Part shown: piece after piece, positions 1 to 8,790 of the stretch
How the letters are laid out: the number at the start of each line of letters is the position of its first letter
Position numbering within the stretch: the stretch's first letter is position 1
Program-made: the position numbers and the translations under genes
Notes under the pieces: generated by a model
The model's database searches: none
Told to the model about the DNA's origin: nothing
The model's input: only the letters and a program-made list of their open reading frames with translations
Assembly (NCBI GenBank): GCA_022510525.1
Contig: JAFLTH010000015.1
Span: 1 to 45,382, forward strand
DNA length: 45,382 nt
Origin: Lachnospiraceae bacterium
GTDB taxonomy: Bacteria > Bacillota > Clostridia > Lachnospirales > Lachnospiraceae
Reading direction: 5' to 3'

Positions 1-163
1 CGCCCCGACTCCGACGCCTCTCCATCCGTCCCCCTTACACAAATTTCAATTTACAACTATAAATTCCACAACAAAAAAACGCCGGCACTACGCATCTTAA
101 TTAAGATACAAATACCAACGCCTGCGATACATATAATTTGTTCAAAGACACACAATGCAGCGC

Positions 164-337
164 CTACCCTATGATCTGATACTGCATAAACTCATATAAA
201 AGCTTCGTCCCCTCCGCAATCTCCGGCGGAAGAAGCGCCCTGGCCACAAGTTTAACCTCATCACTTTCTATATCAATACGTCTGAGATTGGCATAGTCCC
301 CGTCAATACTCTCAACCTGATACTGAAACGTATTCAT
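164..337 (-). CDS. DUF3006-like small protein
   Basis: This 57-residue gene was found by reading the minus strand directly. It starts MNTFQYQVESIDGDYANLRR and ends near YEFMQYQIIG. The pattern of an early IDGDYA, a short variable stretch and then ALLPPEIAEGTKL is what I associate with DUF3006, a family of small proteins of unknown function often found beside secreted metallo-beta-lactamase-fold or ComEC-like proteins. The start lies 2 bases after the stop of the upstream small gene. Its ribosome binding site (GAGGA) sits inside the last codons of that gene, so the two are probably translationally coupled. No signal peptide or membrane segment is present, so it should be cytoplasmic. The family call rests on the motif pattern only; the coding call is firmer. 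Confidence 0.6.
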   Translation of the reverse strand: MNTFQYQVESIDGDYANLRRIDIESDEVKLVARALLPPEIAEGTKLLYEFMQYQIIG

Positions 338-339
338 AC

Positions 340-456
340 TTAGTCTTCCTCATCTTCTACTGCTGCCGCTATTCCTGATACAACCGAAGAAACCACCGAA
401 ATCACAACCGGAATTAAAATAATAACAAAACCGCCTGCCAATAAAAAGAATTCCAT
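340..456 (-). CDS. small single-helix membrane protein
   Basis: This 38-residue gene has a strong ribosome binding site (GGGGGGAAAG) 4 to 5 bases before its ATG. It encodes a hydrophobic helix from about residue 2 to 30 (MEFFLLAGGFVIILIPVVIS, then VVSSVVSGIAAA) followed by an acidic tail, VEDEED. The shape is that of a one-pass membrane microprotein. It precedes the DUF3006-like gene by 2 bases, so both are likely read from one message whose promoter lies in the AT-rich stretch 457-735. No family is recognised and no function can be assigned. Confidence in coding comes from the ribosome binding site, the coherent hydrophobic/acidic layout and the coupling to the next gene. Confidence 0.55.
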   Translation of the reverse strand: MEFFLLAGGFVIILIPVVISVVSSVVSGIAAAVEDEED

Positions 457-644
457 AATCTTTCCCCCCACTAAATGTATATTATATAACCGTATATTTT
501 AAAAATTATTATAAAATCAGCTCTGTATCTAACAGTTTATATTTTACATGAATATTTATAAAATGTAAAGTATACAAGTTAAAATTATTAACTAGTCGTT
601 GATATTTCGTTTCTTTTTCAATTATTTATTTTTATAAAAAAATA

Positions 645-672
645 TTTCAATTTCTAACTTTTATGATATACT
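645..672 (+). promoter_or_regulatory. possible sigma-A promoter for the hemerythrin fusion gene
   Basis: A TATACT -10 box (667-672) lies 16 bases after a weak TTTCAA -35 (645-650), in a very AT-rich 279-base gene-free stretch (457-735). The downstream gene has a good ribosome binding site, AAGGGGG, about 9 bases before its ATG at 736. The -35 is poor, so this is only a plausible assignment. Nothing else recognisable is seen in this stretch. Confidence 0.35.
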
Positions 673-735
673 ATATAAATGTATGTAGCAGAATAACCAT
701 AACACTATTTATCGTGTTTAAGGGGGCATATTTTT

Positions 736-2103
736 ATGAATGCAAAACTTGAATGGCGTGAACGGTTTAATACCGGTGTGGATTTTATAGACAAAGACCA
801 TAAAAAGCTTTTTTCCATTATGAAAAGACTGTTAAGCATGAGTAAGGAAGAAGATAACAGACAGTGGATATGCAATGAGGGAATTAAGTATTTTAAGAAT
901 CACGTAGAGGAGCATTTTGCCAGAGAAGAAGAATATATGCAGTCTATCGGCTATGAGGGATATCCCATGCACAAACGTCTGCATGATACATTTAAAAATA
1001 TGACCCTGCCTGAACTGGAAAACGAGTTAGTTAAGACTAATTGTTCTCTTGACTCAGTAAGGCATTTCCTTGGTGTGTGCATCGGATGGATGACTGCACA
1101 TACCTTGACCGAAGACTGTGAGATTGTCGGTAAAACGATTGGCAGGCGTAAAAGCAAGTGGACTAATCTTCCTCCCGAGGAAGTTATAAATGCAATTGAG
1201 CACTCAATAACGGGCGCTCTCAATAAAATGTTTCGACTTGATACCAGAGTTGTCAGCGACCAATACGGCGGAGAGGATTTTGGTACCTCACTTTACTATA
1301 GACTGACATACTCTACCGATAAAGGGCAGAAACGTGACGTAATTCTAATATACGAAGAAGAGTTTCTTATAAATACAGTCGGTCAGCTCTTACAAATCAG
1401 ATTTAACAAGATTGATGACCTTATAATTAATGCCGCCAGATATATTTCGATTCAGTTTATGTCAACCGTCATTGCAGACTTCCCTACAATCGGGTTGGTT
1501 GAGATGGAAAAAGAGAGCCTGCTTACATATGACCAGTTTCTGAATATATTTGATATGCAGACTCCTGAATACAGTCTGTTATTTAATACAGGCGAAGGCT
1601 ACTTTGGTTTCTGCATTCTTACGACTGATACATCCATTGATGAGGTGGATATCACTATTACAGCCAAAACTGCTACAAGTAAAATCAAGAACTATCTGGA
1701 TAAAGTACAGACACCTAAGAAGTCCCAGATACTTGTGGTGGACGATTCAGATGTTGTTACGCATGCAATGAAGATGCTTTTAGGATCCGACTATGACGTT
1801 GTGCTTGCCAACTCTGCAACCGCTGCGTTTAAATGCATCGGCAGAAATAAGCCGGATATGATTCTGCTTGACTATGACATGCCGGTCTGTGACGGCAGGC
1901 AGACTCTTGAAATGATTCGTTCCGACGAGGAGATGGCGGATATCCCCGTTGTTTTCTTAACGGGCAAAGCCGATAAAGAAAGTGTCAATAATGTAAAAGC
2001 CTTGAAACCGGCCGGATATCTGCTAAAAACCATGAAAAATGAAGATATCAAAATGGTGATTGACGGCCTGTTCGAAACAATAAATAATGCACCTGAAATT
2101 TAA
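736..2103 (+). CDS. hemerythrin / CheX-like / receiver fusion protein
   Basis: This is a cytoplasmic 455-residue protein with three parts. Residues 5-135 are a bacteriohemerythrin domain with every expected di-iron ligand: H22, H60, E64, H79, H83 (HKRLH), H122 and D127. Residues about 145-325 resemble a CheX/CheC-type alpha/beta domain (EEVINAIEHSITGALNKMF onward), but the E-x2-N phosphatase motif is not evident, so this call is weak. Residues 332-450 are a response-regulator receiver with acidic pair D336-D337, phosphoacceptor D379 in LLDYDMP, a threonine in VVFLTG and K424 before proline. There is no DNA-binding or enzymatic output domain. The likely role is coupling oxygen or redox state to a phosphorelay or chemotaxis-like pathway. 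The gene is monocistronic, with a terminator right after it and a convergent operon beyond. Each outer domain is clear; the combined role is inferred. Confidence 0.88.
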   Translation: MNAKLEWRERFNTGVDFIDKDHKKLFSIMKRLLSMSKEEDNRQWICNEGIKYFKNHVEEHFAREEEYMQSIGYEGYPMHKRLHDTFKNMTLPELENELVKTNCSLDSVRHFLGVCIGWMTAHTLTEDCEIVGKTIGRRKSKWTNLPPEEVINAIEHSITGALNKMFRLDTRVVSDQYGGEDFGTSLYYRLTYSTDKGQKRDVILIYEEEFLINTVGQLLQIRFNKIDDLIINAARYISIQFMSTVIADFPTIGLVEMEKESLLTYDQFLNIFDMQTPEYSLLFNTGEGYFGFCILTTDTSIDEVDITITAKTATSKIKNYLDKVQTPKKSQILVVDDSDVVTHAMKMLLGSDYDVVLANSATAAFKCIGRNKPDMILLDYDMPVCDGRQTLEMIRSDEEMADIPVVFLTGKADKESVNNVKALKPAGYLLKTMKNEDIKMVIDGLFETINNAPEI

Positions 2104-2120
2104 TAATCTATATGACTTAC

Positions 2121-2160
2121 TATATAAGACAGGCGGTATAATCGCCACCTGTCTTATATA
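2121..2160. terminator. bidirectional terminator between convergent genes
   Basis: The arms 2121-2136 and 2145-2160 pair at 15 of 16 positions (TATATAAGACAGG core) around an 8-base loop. The hairpin fills the short gap between the plus-strand hemerythrin gene and the minus-strand transglutaminase gene, so it probably ends transcription from both sides. Confidence 0.75.
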
Positions 2161-2174
2161 ATACAATTTATCTC

Positions 2175-4583
2175 CTACCTTATGAGTTTTTCCATTCTAT
2201 TAAATTCTTCCTCGGACACTTCATACTGAGAGAATCCGGCCTTCTCCAATATCCTAACGCACTCCGCCGCCTCGTTTTCATCCGCCTTTATGAAGCCTTT
2301 ATATATCAGCCAGGAGATTTGCTCTTCATAATTGACCATTTTGGTCAATTCTTTGTTTTTACCTGCTATTTTACGTATATAATTTTGATATAGTATTACC
2401 AGCTTTCCGTTCCTGTCGGAATTACGGTAATCAGAAACAGCCTTTATCTTTTTAACAATCGGACGACATATTAATATAATTATAAATAATATTGCGGCAA
2501 CAGACAGTATCCGGGCATACAGCCTTCTTGTCTCTTCATCCAATATGGCGGTATTCTGGTCATCTTCAGCCTCTTCATATTCAGACTCCGAATCCTGTCC
2601 TCCCGTCAGGAAATCCATAAGCCGCTGCCACAAACTTTCACCCTCTTCATCTTCATAAGAGTATGGCGTTACTTCCGCAACAATCCAACCGTATTCATCA
2701 TCATAAACCTCTACCCAGGCATGTGCATTGGCATCCGTGGCATCCACGGAAACTACCGCAGTAGTCATAAGCGGCGAATATCCGTCATAATAGTCCTCAT
2801 AATTTTCATCAGATAAAAGTTCGCCCCTGCTTGCAATATCCGACGGATCGATGGCATAGCCTTCCACATATCTTGCGGGAATCCCAAGATATCTGAAAAT
2901 AAGTGTGGCCGCACTTGCAAAATGCGCACAATAACCTCTTTTATTTTCCGCCAGAAAATAATTTATAAAGTCTCTTCTATACGGCGTCATTCCCGGACGC
3001 AGCGTATATGGTATATTGTCCTGATAATACGCTGCAAGCGCATTAACGACATCCTCAGTATTCCCGGTCGTAAGTCCCGCCTGCTCTACAAAATCAGCTA
3101 TAACATCAATATTCTCATCCGGAACTATAAGACACAGTTCCATTTCGGAATCATATGTATCAGAATCACCTCTTTCTAAAGAATCATTCTCAGATTCAAC
3201 GTTTCCGGAATCGTCAGCCTCAGACTCAAGATTTTCAGAATCGTACAGCTCAGGCTCAACGCTTTCAGAAGCCTCCCTGAGACGCGGATAATAAGTATAT
3301 TCCTGAGTCCGCATCGGATAAATTACTTTGTCAATATCCTCTGAGTAATAAGGCAGATATGCACCGACAGCCGCCGCCACATTTGTGACTTTCATGATAC
3401 CTTTTGCGGAATACTCTGCGCCTTCCTCATACCTTTTTTTAAGTCCGGCAGCAGTCTCATCTTCTTCTATCACTATCTCCCCGTTGCTGTCCGTAATTGT
3501 GCTCCACATATTACTATACGGAAGATATGTTGCTCCCACAAATGTTTTTAAATACACTCTCTCATCATTATATGGTGTAAACTCAACCGTTAAATCAGTT
3601 TCAAAGTCAAATCTTACGGAATTAACGCTTCCCAATTCTCCGTTTCTGATTCCTCCGGTATTGGGATAAAAATTAAACAATCCCATTATTCCCAAAACCG
3701 ATATATTTTCAACGGTATCCATTGTACTTTGCTTAAGCGGACTCATAAGACGCCCCGTATTGTGCTGCTCTTTCGGATAAAAAATTGACGATATACCGAT
3801 AACGACCGTAATTAGTAAAAAAGTAACCGCCACAATTCCGGCCATCGCACGCACCGAATATACATATGAAATGTGTCTGTCTTTAGAGCGGAACTCATAC
3901 GCATTATTATCCTGTGTCAGTTTGTAATGATCCCCATACTTAATTATGTAAGCCGAAAACAAACCGGCAAGAAACATGACCACATATATCCCGTCCGGTT
4001 CCAGCTCCAGATACAGAGGGATAAGCATCACTGTCAGACCATCAGACCAAGGTGCCTTATAACGCATATTTCTGGAAATCATGATGTTGGAAAAAACACA
4101 GCTTACACAACCGATAAAACACATAGATATGGTTACTGCCAAATAACGGTTTCTAACCTGTTCTCCATAATTACGCATTGCACTCGTATCAAAAAAAACC
4201 GCAGCCCTCTCTGATATAATATTGACTAATGCATAAAATCCACTGTTTATATAAGTACTAAATGTACTTCCAAACCAGACAATAAACGCAAAAAGGATAA
4301 GGTATCCGATTTTTTCCCATCTTCTACTGTAGTAAAGACTTGAACAAAACAGCGCAGCTAAAAGAACCGCTACATTAAGCACCGGTGCGGAATACTCTGC
4401 TCCCAATGAAGATAAAAAGCAGCCCATTATGCCCATCACAATCAGATATACAATCAGCCCTTTAAGGAGCAGCGTATATTTTCGGTTTTCTTCCTGATAT
4501 TTGGCATTTGGGGTTATAACAATTCCCTTTGCCAGGAACACACTCCATTTTTCCGCATTTTTATTTTTTTTCTTACCAAACAT
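2175..4583 (-). CDS. membrane transglutaminase-like protein
   Basis: This 802-residue membrane protein has several N-terminal membrane helices (about residues 30-260), then a large extracytoplasmic region holding a transglutaminase-like core, a further membrane helix near residue 690-710 and a cytoplasmic tail. The core shows the catalytic cysteine C552 in GYCAHFASA, H621 in NAHAWVEVY and an acidic third residue, E637, in VAEVTP, where Asp is more usual. Between roughly residues 440 and 490 there is a Ser/Asp/Glu-rich insert with repeated SEN and DSE units. It is the last gene of a MoxR - DUF58 - transglutaminase operon, a widespread trio thought to act in envelope protein processing or stress. 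It begins 36 bases after the DUF58 gene, with only a weak ribosome binding site. The substrate is unknown. Confidence 0.88.
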   Translation of the reverse strand: MFGKKKNKNAEKWSVFLAKGIVITPNAKYQEENRKYTLLLKGLIVYLIVMGIMGCFLSSLGAEYSAPVLNVAVLLAALFCSSLYYSRRWEKIGYLILFAFIVWFGSTFSTYINSGFYALVNIISERAAVFFDTSAMRNYGEQVRNRYLAVTISMCFIGCVSCVFSNIMISRNMRYKAPWSDGLTVMLIPLYLELEPDGIYVVMFLAGLFSAYIIKYGDHYKLTQDNNAYEFRSKDRHISYVYSVRAMAGIVAVTFLLITVVIGISSIFYPKEQHNTGRLMSPLKQSTMDTVENISVLGIMGLFNFYPNTGGIRNGELGSVNSVRFDFETDLTVEFTPYNDERVYLKTFVGATYLPYSNMWSTITDSNGEIVIEEDETAAGLKKRYEEGAEYSAKGIMKVTNVAAAVGAYLPYYSEDIDKVIYPMRTQEYTYYPRLREASESVEPELYDSENLESEADDSGNVESENDSLERGDSDTYDSEMELCLIVPDENIDVIADFVEQAGLTTGNTEDVVNALAAYYQDNIPYTLRPGMTPYRRDFINYFLAENKRGYCAHFASAATLIFRYLGIPARYVEGYAIDPSDIASRGELLSDENYEDYYDGYSPLMTTAVVSVDATDANAHAWVEVYDDEYGWIVAEVTPYSYEDEEGESLWQRLMDFLTGGQDSESEYEEAEDDQNTAILDEETRRLYARILSVAAILFIIILICRPIVKKIKAVSDYRNSDRNGKLVILYQNYIRKIAGKNKELTKMVNYEEQISWLIYKGFIKADENEAAECVRILEKAGFSQYEVSEEEFNRMEKLIR

Positions 4584-4619
4584 TAATTTTCTTCAATTCT
4601 GCCTTTCAAAGATAATCAT

Positions 4620-5675
4620 CTAGTTATTCTCTCGCATCTCTACTCCAACAATACCGTCCCTTACTTCAACCCTGAGATACGAAGTCAGATAAGGATAAGT
4701 ATTACTTAAAAATCTGATCAGGTCCTCGTTAATATGATTGGATAATGCTGTTTTAAAGATTTCGGAGTATGCATCGCCTAACTCATCTACCGTAATGCAG
4801 CGATACTCCTCAAAACAATACTCGGCCTGGTTCCAACACATTATACATACAGGCATCCTCTGCTGCATAAAGCTTTTGGCAAAACAATATCCAAGCTCCA
4901 GTATCTGCTGAGTGAGTTCATCATCTTTTACCAGATCAAGTAATATCACCATCTCACTTCCTGCAGTTGCAACTCTTTCCTTGACCATAAGATTGTCATT
5001 TCTTGCGGAAAGCTTCCAGTGAATATCACGTATGCGGTCTCCTGCAACATACTCACGAATATCGCTTACTTCGCTGAAATCATTACCCTTGTGTTTACTC
5101 TCTTCAACTTCTGCGGCGCCTGCCATGAAGCCGGTAACATCCGGAGGCATATTTCGGCTGCCATCAGGCATCACATACAATTCTTTGGAAAGTTCAATAT
5201 TCCTTCTTAAAACAATGAATCCCAACAGGTCCTGAAGTTCCAGACTATCACATTCTATGGAAAACTTACCGAGATTCACAACACTTAGCGACAACTGCAG
5301 CAGGCTCATATCATGCATTTTAACCGGCATATCCACAGACCATTTCACATTATTTTCCAAAAAAGTATTGGCTAATAAAAGACTGACTTTACTTTGCAGC
5401 GCCGGAAACCAGGTGGGGTTGCTTAAACGAAGCTCCAATAATACCTCTTCCCCATGTATGAGCCTGTCTTTACCTATTCCAAACTCAAGATTAAGCCTTT
5501 TATACATGTAAATGGCCCCAACTAATGATACCGGAATTATAGTTAACATAACAGCTGCAATAAGCCACAGAAAATAACTTTGAAAAAAGACATACAGAAA
5601 AATATCCCAGGCAAGCATTAACAGATAATTTATAATTCTTAGAGGGCGCAGTCTGAAACGAATTTTCTCTTCCAT
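4620..5675 (-). CDS. DUF58 domain protein
   Basis: The product is 351 residues. Two membrane helices lie near the N-terminus (about residues 15-55), followed by a beta-rich stretch and the DUF58 core, which has the family hallmark SDIREYVAGDRIRDIHWKLS followed by AR and a VKE. DUF58 proteins have a von Willebrand A-like fold and accompany MoxR ATPases. The start is taken at ATG 5675 rather than the in-frame GTG at 5681, because GAGG in the message sits 7 bases before that ATG and would overlap the GTG. Stop of moxR and this start are separated by 11 bases, so they are probably coupled. The molecular role of the MoxR/DUF58/transglutaminase set is not established in detail. Confidence 0.88.
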   Translation of the reverse strand: MEEKIRFRLRPLRIINYLLMLAWDIFLYVFFQSYFLWLIAAVMLTIIPVSLVGAIYMYKRLNLEFGIGKDRLIHGEEVLLELRLSNPTWFPALQSKVSLLLANTFLENNVKWSVDMPVKMHDMSLLQLSLSVVNLGKFSIECDSLELQDLLGFIVLRRNIELSKELYVMPDGSRNMPPDVTGFMAGAAEVEESKHKGNDFSEVSDIREYVAGDRIRDIHWKLSARNDNLMVKERVATAGSEMVILLDLVKDDELTQQILELGYCFAKSFMQQRMPVCIMCWNQAEYCFEEYRCITVDELGDAYSEIFKTALSNHINEDLIRFLSNTYPYLTSYLRVEVRDGIVGVEMRENN

Positions 5676-5686
5676 AAGCACCTCAT

Positions 5687-6616
5687 CTAACTCCGCGGGC
5701 TTTTTACGGTATGAAGAAGCTCATTTATACAGGCCCACATGTTCTTTCCCTCTGCCCGCGCCCTTGAGCTGAGTTTTACGCGGTGCCCGAGCACATCAAG
5801 AAGCACATTCTGCACATCCTGTGCAGTCACAAAATCCCTGCCCTCCAGAAGCGCCATTGCCTTTGACATACGAAGCAGGGCGATTCCTCCTCTTGGGCTT
5901 GCGCCCATTGAAAAAAGCCCGTTCTTTCTTGTAGCCTCTACCAGAGACACTATATATTCATAGATAGAATCATGTACAAAAATCTTTTCCGTCTGCTCAC
6001 GCAAGGCCTTAAACTCCTCCAGTGAAATCATCTGCCTGACGTCAGCAAGCTGCTTCCACACTTCATCCTTAAGCATAGCTACCTCTGCCCCATGCTCGGG
6101 ATAACCCATTGATAAACAAATAAGGAATCTATCAAGCTGTGAGTCAGGAAGCATCTGCGTACCTGACGAACCTGTAGGATTCTGCGTAGCAATAACAATA
6201 AAAGGTTCCTCCAGCTTTCTTGTCTCTCCTTCAACACTCACCTGCCGTTCTTCCATAACCTCCAGAAGCGCAGACTGGGTTTTGGGCGAAGTACGGTTTA
6301 TCTCATCCGCAAGAAAAAGATTGCAAAAAATCGGTCCCTCCCTAAACTCAAACTCACGGCTGTTGCTATTGTACATGGAAAAGCCCAGAATATCGCTTGG
6401 AAGCACATCAGGCGTAAACTGCACCCTGCGGTAGTCCAAAGAAAGTGCTTTGGCAAAAGTAGTTGCAAGCGTAGTCTTACCTACTCCCGGAATATCCTCC
6501 ATAAGTATGTGCCCGCCGCCAAGCATGGCCGCCAGTACTTTACGTACTACATAATCCTTGCCGCGCAGTATATGGTTTACCTCATCCTGTATATTTTGAA
6601 GCTTTTCCTGATACAT
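5687..6616 (-). CDS. MoxR-family AAA+ ATPase
   Basis: This is a 309-residue AAA+ ATPase, full length for the family. The Walker A motif is GVGKTT at residues 44-49 (K47) and Walker B is LFLADEINR with D104-E105. Also visible are the sensor-1 region ending in ATQNP and the DRFL arginine-finger region. MoxR ATPases act as chaperone-like factors that help mature or regulate partner proteins; here the partners are the DUF58 and transglutaminase proteins encoded directly downstream. A strong GGAGGAAG ribosome binding site lies 8 bases before the ATG. It is the first gene of the three-gene operon, so the promoter must lie in the AT-rich stretch 6617-6721, but I could not single out a convincing one. 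Confidence 0.93.
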   Translation of the reverse strand: MYQEKLQNIQDEVNHILRGKDYVVRKVLAAMLGGGHILMEDIPGVGKTTLATTFAKALSLDYRRVQFTPDVLPSDILGFSMYNSNSREFEFREGPIFCNLFLADEINRTSPKTQSALLEVMEERQVSVEGETRKLEEPFIVIATQNPTGSSGTQMLPDSQLDRFLICLSMGYPEHGAEVAMLKDEVWKQLADVRQMISLEEFKALREQTEKIFVHDSIYEYIVSLVEATRKNGLFSMGASPRGGIALLRMSKAMALLEGRDFVTAQDVQNVLLDVLGHRVKLSSRARAEGKNMWACINELLHTVKSPRS

Positions 6617-6721
6617 ATTACAATCTTCCTCCGAAAGTTTAAATTAATTAACTAACTATATATTACTATTTATTACGGAAAAAAGACAGCTTATTTTCAT
6701 TAAAATATAATAAACAGGGAA

Positions 6722-8098
6722 TTATTCTATCATCAACATGACTACCAGAGAAAACGCTTGATCACCCTGTTCTATTTCTATATCCCCAAAATATTTTTGC
6801 GACATTTTTCTAATATTGGCAAGTCCAAAACCATGCCCTTCACCCGACTTGGTAGTAAATGGCAAGCCACTGTTTTCATCAATCTCCCTTTTCCCAACAA
6901 AACTATTTTTTATTTCTATCATATATGCATTGTCTTTCCGGTAAGAAGAAAGATAGATATATGGATTCTCACACTCTACGGCAGCTTCTATAGCATTGTT
7001 AACCGCATTATTCAAAATCACACTGACATCAAATGCATTCAACTTTGAATTCTCCGGATAATGGAACTCATATTGAAGATCTATGCCTTTTTCTTTTGCT
7101 TCCTTTTGCTTTTCCCTGATTATAATATCAGTAACGGGATTACCGCTTTTTATTTCCGCCGACAATGTGGTTTCATCAATCTGCTTCATTAACTGTGTTA
7201 CATATCTGCTTGCTTCCTCATTTTTTCCACAGAGTTTCTCAAGAACCATCACATGGTTTTTCATATCATGTTTAAGACTTCGGATATCACGGTACAATTC
7301 CTCCACTTCGCCTATATGATTTTTCATATCTTCCATCTGCCTTGCCAGTATTGTTTCCTCCTTTTCCTTCCTCTCAGATGCTTTTATGTTCTGATATGTC
7401 TTGATCACGGTAATCATTGCTGCAAAGGTTATAAGCTGATACAAAAACAGTATAAAGTTATAGCCATAATGATAGTCCCAGATATATCTTTTTAAATCCA
7501 TTTCATATACATCATTAAAATAACGAAATATCTGTCTTCCCATAATAAATGAAGCAAAGGGCGCAAGTATAAGCGCAAGCTCATTTTGGGTCATATTTTC
7601 ACTCTTGTAGATATAGAGCCTGTGCATAAGATTGACTAACAGCCTCATAATGATAATCTCCATAACAACCCACAATATCAGTCTTATCACATATGCCACA
7701 AACTGCAACAAAAATGACTCACGAACGGCAGGTACCAGCATTGAAATATTATAAGTTATATTCCATACTGCAGTAATAATCCCCCATGCAATCCACTCCA
7801 ATAGATAAAATGCAACCGATAAAAATAATTTTTTCTCCCAGTTTCTTTTATCCATAATGTACATGACAACAAATACCGCCACCGCTCCAACTGCATCAGC
7901 TAAACCGCCCCTTATCTCAAATGGAACAATAAACTGTATAGACATTATAATTATGTGGGTTATCCCTATAAGGTATATATGCCGGTTTTCACTCAAAAAA
8001 GGTTTTACAAACCGATAAAAATACCAGCCTATGATAAAGATAGACAATGCTCTCGCCGTATCCGATACAATTTTCCAATAGAATTCGCTAACTATCAT
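6722..8098 (-). CDS. AgrC-like GHKL sensor histidine kinase
   Basis: The 458-residue product has six or so membrane helices in residues 1-235, a short coiled linker and a cytoplasmic kinase core. The phosphoacceptor is H277 in SLKHDMKNHV, a sequence typical of AgrC/ComD/VirS-type kinases. The ATP-binding part has an N-box, NNAVNNAIEAA, and a glycine box, GHGFGLANI. Such kinases usually sense peptides and pair with a LytTR-type response regulator, but none lies next to it, so its partner is elsewhere or it has an unusual one. It is divergent from the DUF3892 gene across a 289-base gap that contains phased repeats. The ligand is unknown. Confidence 0.9.
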   Translation of the reverse strand: MIVSEFYWKIVSDTARALSIFIIGWYFYRFVKPFLSENRHIYLIGITHIIIMSIQFIVPFEIRGGLADAVGAVAVFVVMYIMDKRNWEKKLFLSVAFYLLEWIAWGIITAVWNITYNISMLVPAVRESFLLQFVAYVIRLILWVVMEIIIMRLLVNLMHRLYIYKSENMTQNELALILAPFASFIMGRQIFRYFNDVYEMDLKRYIWDYHYGYNFILFLYQLITFAAMITVIKTYQNIKASERKEKEETILARQMEDMKNHIGEVEELYRDIRSLKHDMKNHVMVLEKLCGKNEEASRYVTQLMKQIDETTLSAEIKSGNPVTDIIIREKQKEAKEKGIDLQYEFHYPENSKLNAFDVSVILNNAVNNAIEAAVECENPYIYLSSYRKDNAYMIEIKNSFVGKREIDENSGLPFTTKSGEGHGFGLANIRKMSQKYFGDIEIEQGDQAFSLVVMLMIE

Positions 8099-8218
8099 AT
8101 TTATCCGCCATTCCTGCTTTTTATCTCTTATATGTGATTCTCGTGCTGACGCCCATGCTTATTTCACACTATGCTAACACAAATTATACAGGAATCTGCC
8201 TGACATGCGAGTGTTAGA

Positions 8219-8319
8219 TGTTGTAAAATGTTGTTTTTTTGTTGTGAAATATGTTACTTCAAAATTTCTCCAGCATAATAGCATTTTTTCTCAGACATAA
8301 TATAATTACAATATTATGT
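8219..8319. promoter_or_regulatory. phased repeats and palindrome in a divergent promoter region
   Basis: The 289-base gap 8099-8387 between two divergent genes holds three TGTTGT units starting at 8219, 8229 and 8240, which is 10 and 11 bases apart. It also holds a perfect 9-base inverted repeat, ACATAATAT at 8295-8303 and ATATTATGT at 8311-8319, with a 7-base spacer. Both resemble operator sites. A clear -35/-10 pair for either gene was not found. Confidence 0.35.
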
Positions 8320-8387
8320 TTATATAAATTTTGTTGATATATATTAATTTTAAATAACATTATTTATTATATGAAAGGAGAATTATT

Positions 8388-8696
8388 ATGGACGATAAAG
8401 ACTTTACCGCCTCACTGGCGAAGAATACCTTATATGACATCCCCACACCAAAGAGCGATGCCAAAGATATAGTAGGACTGGTTAAAAACAGCGGCCGCAT
8501 AACCGGATACCAGCTATCCGACGGCAGAACCGTCTCCAAAGAAGAAGGTGTTTCCCTTGCCAAGGCGGGCGAAATCAACGGTGTAGGCGTTGCTCATCGT
8601 GGTGACACCGAATATTTAAAGAGTATCCCTGACGAAACGGATGGAAATAATTTAACCAATCTTCCGTCCGTATCGGAACACGACAGTTACCGGTAA
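8388..8696 (+). CDS. DUF3892 domain protein
   Basis: This 102-residue protein has an AAAGGAG ribosome binding site about 8 bases before its ATG. The segment from DIVGLVKNSGRITGYQLSDG through KEEGVSLAKAGEINGVGVAH matches my recollection of DUF3892, a small domain of unknown function found singly in Clostridia. The flanks, an Asp/Lys-rich start and a polar C-terminus, look unstructured. No signal peptide or membrane segment is present. It is divergent from the sensor kinase gene, and the 8219-8319 repeats could control either. It is convergent with sigF, the hairpin at 8715-8745 separating them. No function can be given. Confidence 0.8.
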   Translation: MDDKDFTASLAKNTLYDIPTPKSDAKDIVGLVKNSGRITGYQLSDGRTVSKEEGVSLAKAGEINGVGVAHRGDTEYLKSIPDETDGNNLTNLPSVSEHDSYR

Positions 8697-8714
8697 TCTT
8701 CATTTTCGGTTAAA

Positions 8715-8745
8715 AATCGGAGAACCCTAAGCAAGTTCTCCGATT
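8715..8745 (-). terminator. terminator of the spoIIA-sigF operon
   Basis: A perfect 11-base stem (AATCGGAGAAC / GTTCTCCGATT) with a 9-base loop is followed on the minus strand by TTTTTAA. The T-run orientation fits termination of the sigF message. The hairpin may also stop the plus-strand DUF3892 message, although no T-run follows on that side. Confidence 0.85.
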
Positions 8746-8790
8746 ATATACGTATTATAGTATAATACTTTACGCAATTTTAATATTACT

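Noticed and set aside
2-25. Possible start of a minus-strand gene running off the left edge (MERRRSRG)
   Set aside because: There is an AAGGGGG signal only 4 bases ahead and just 8 codons visible; too little to support a feature.
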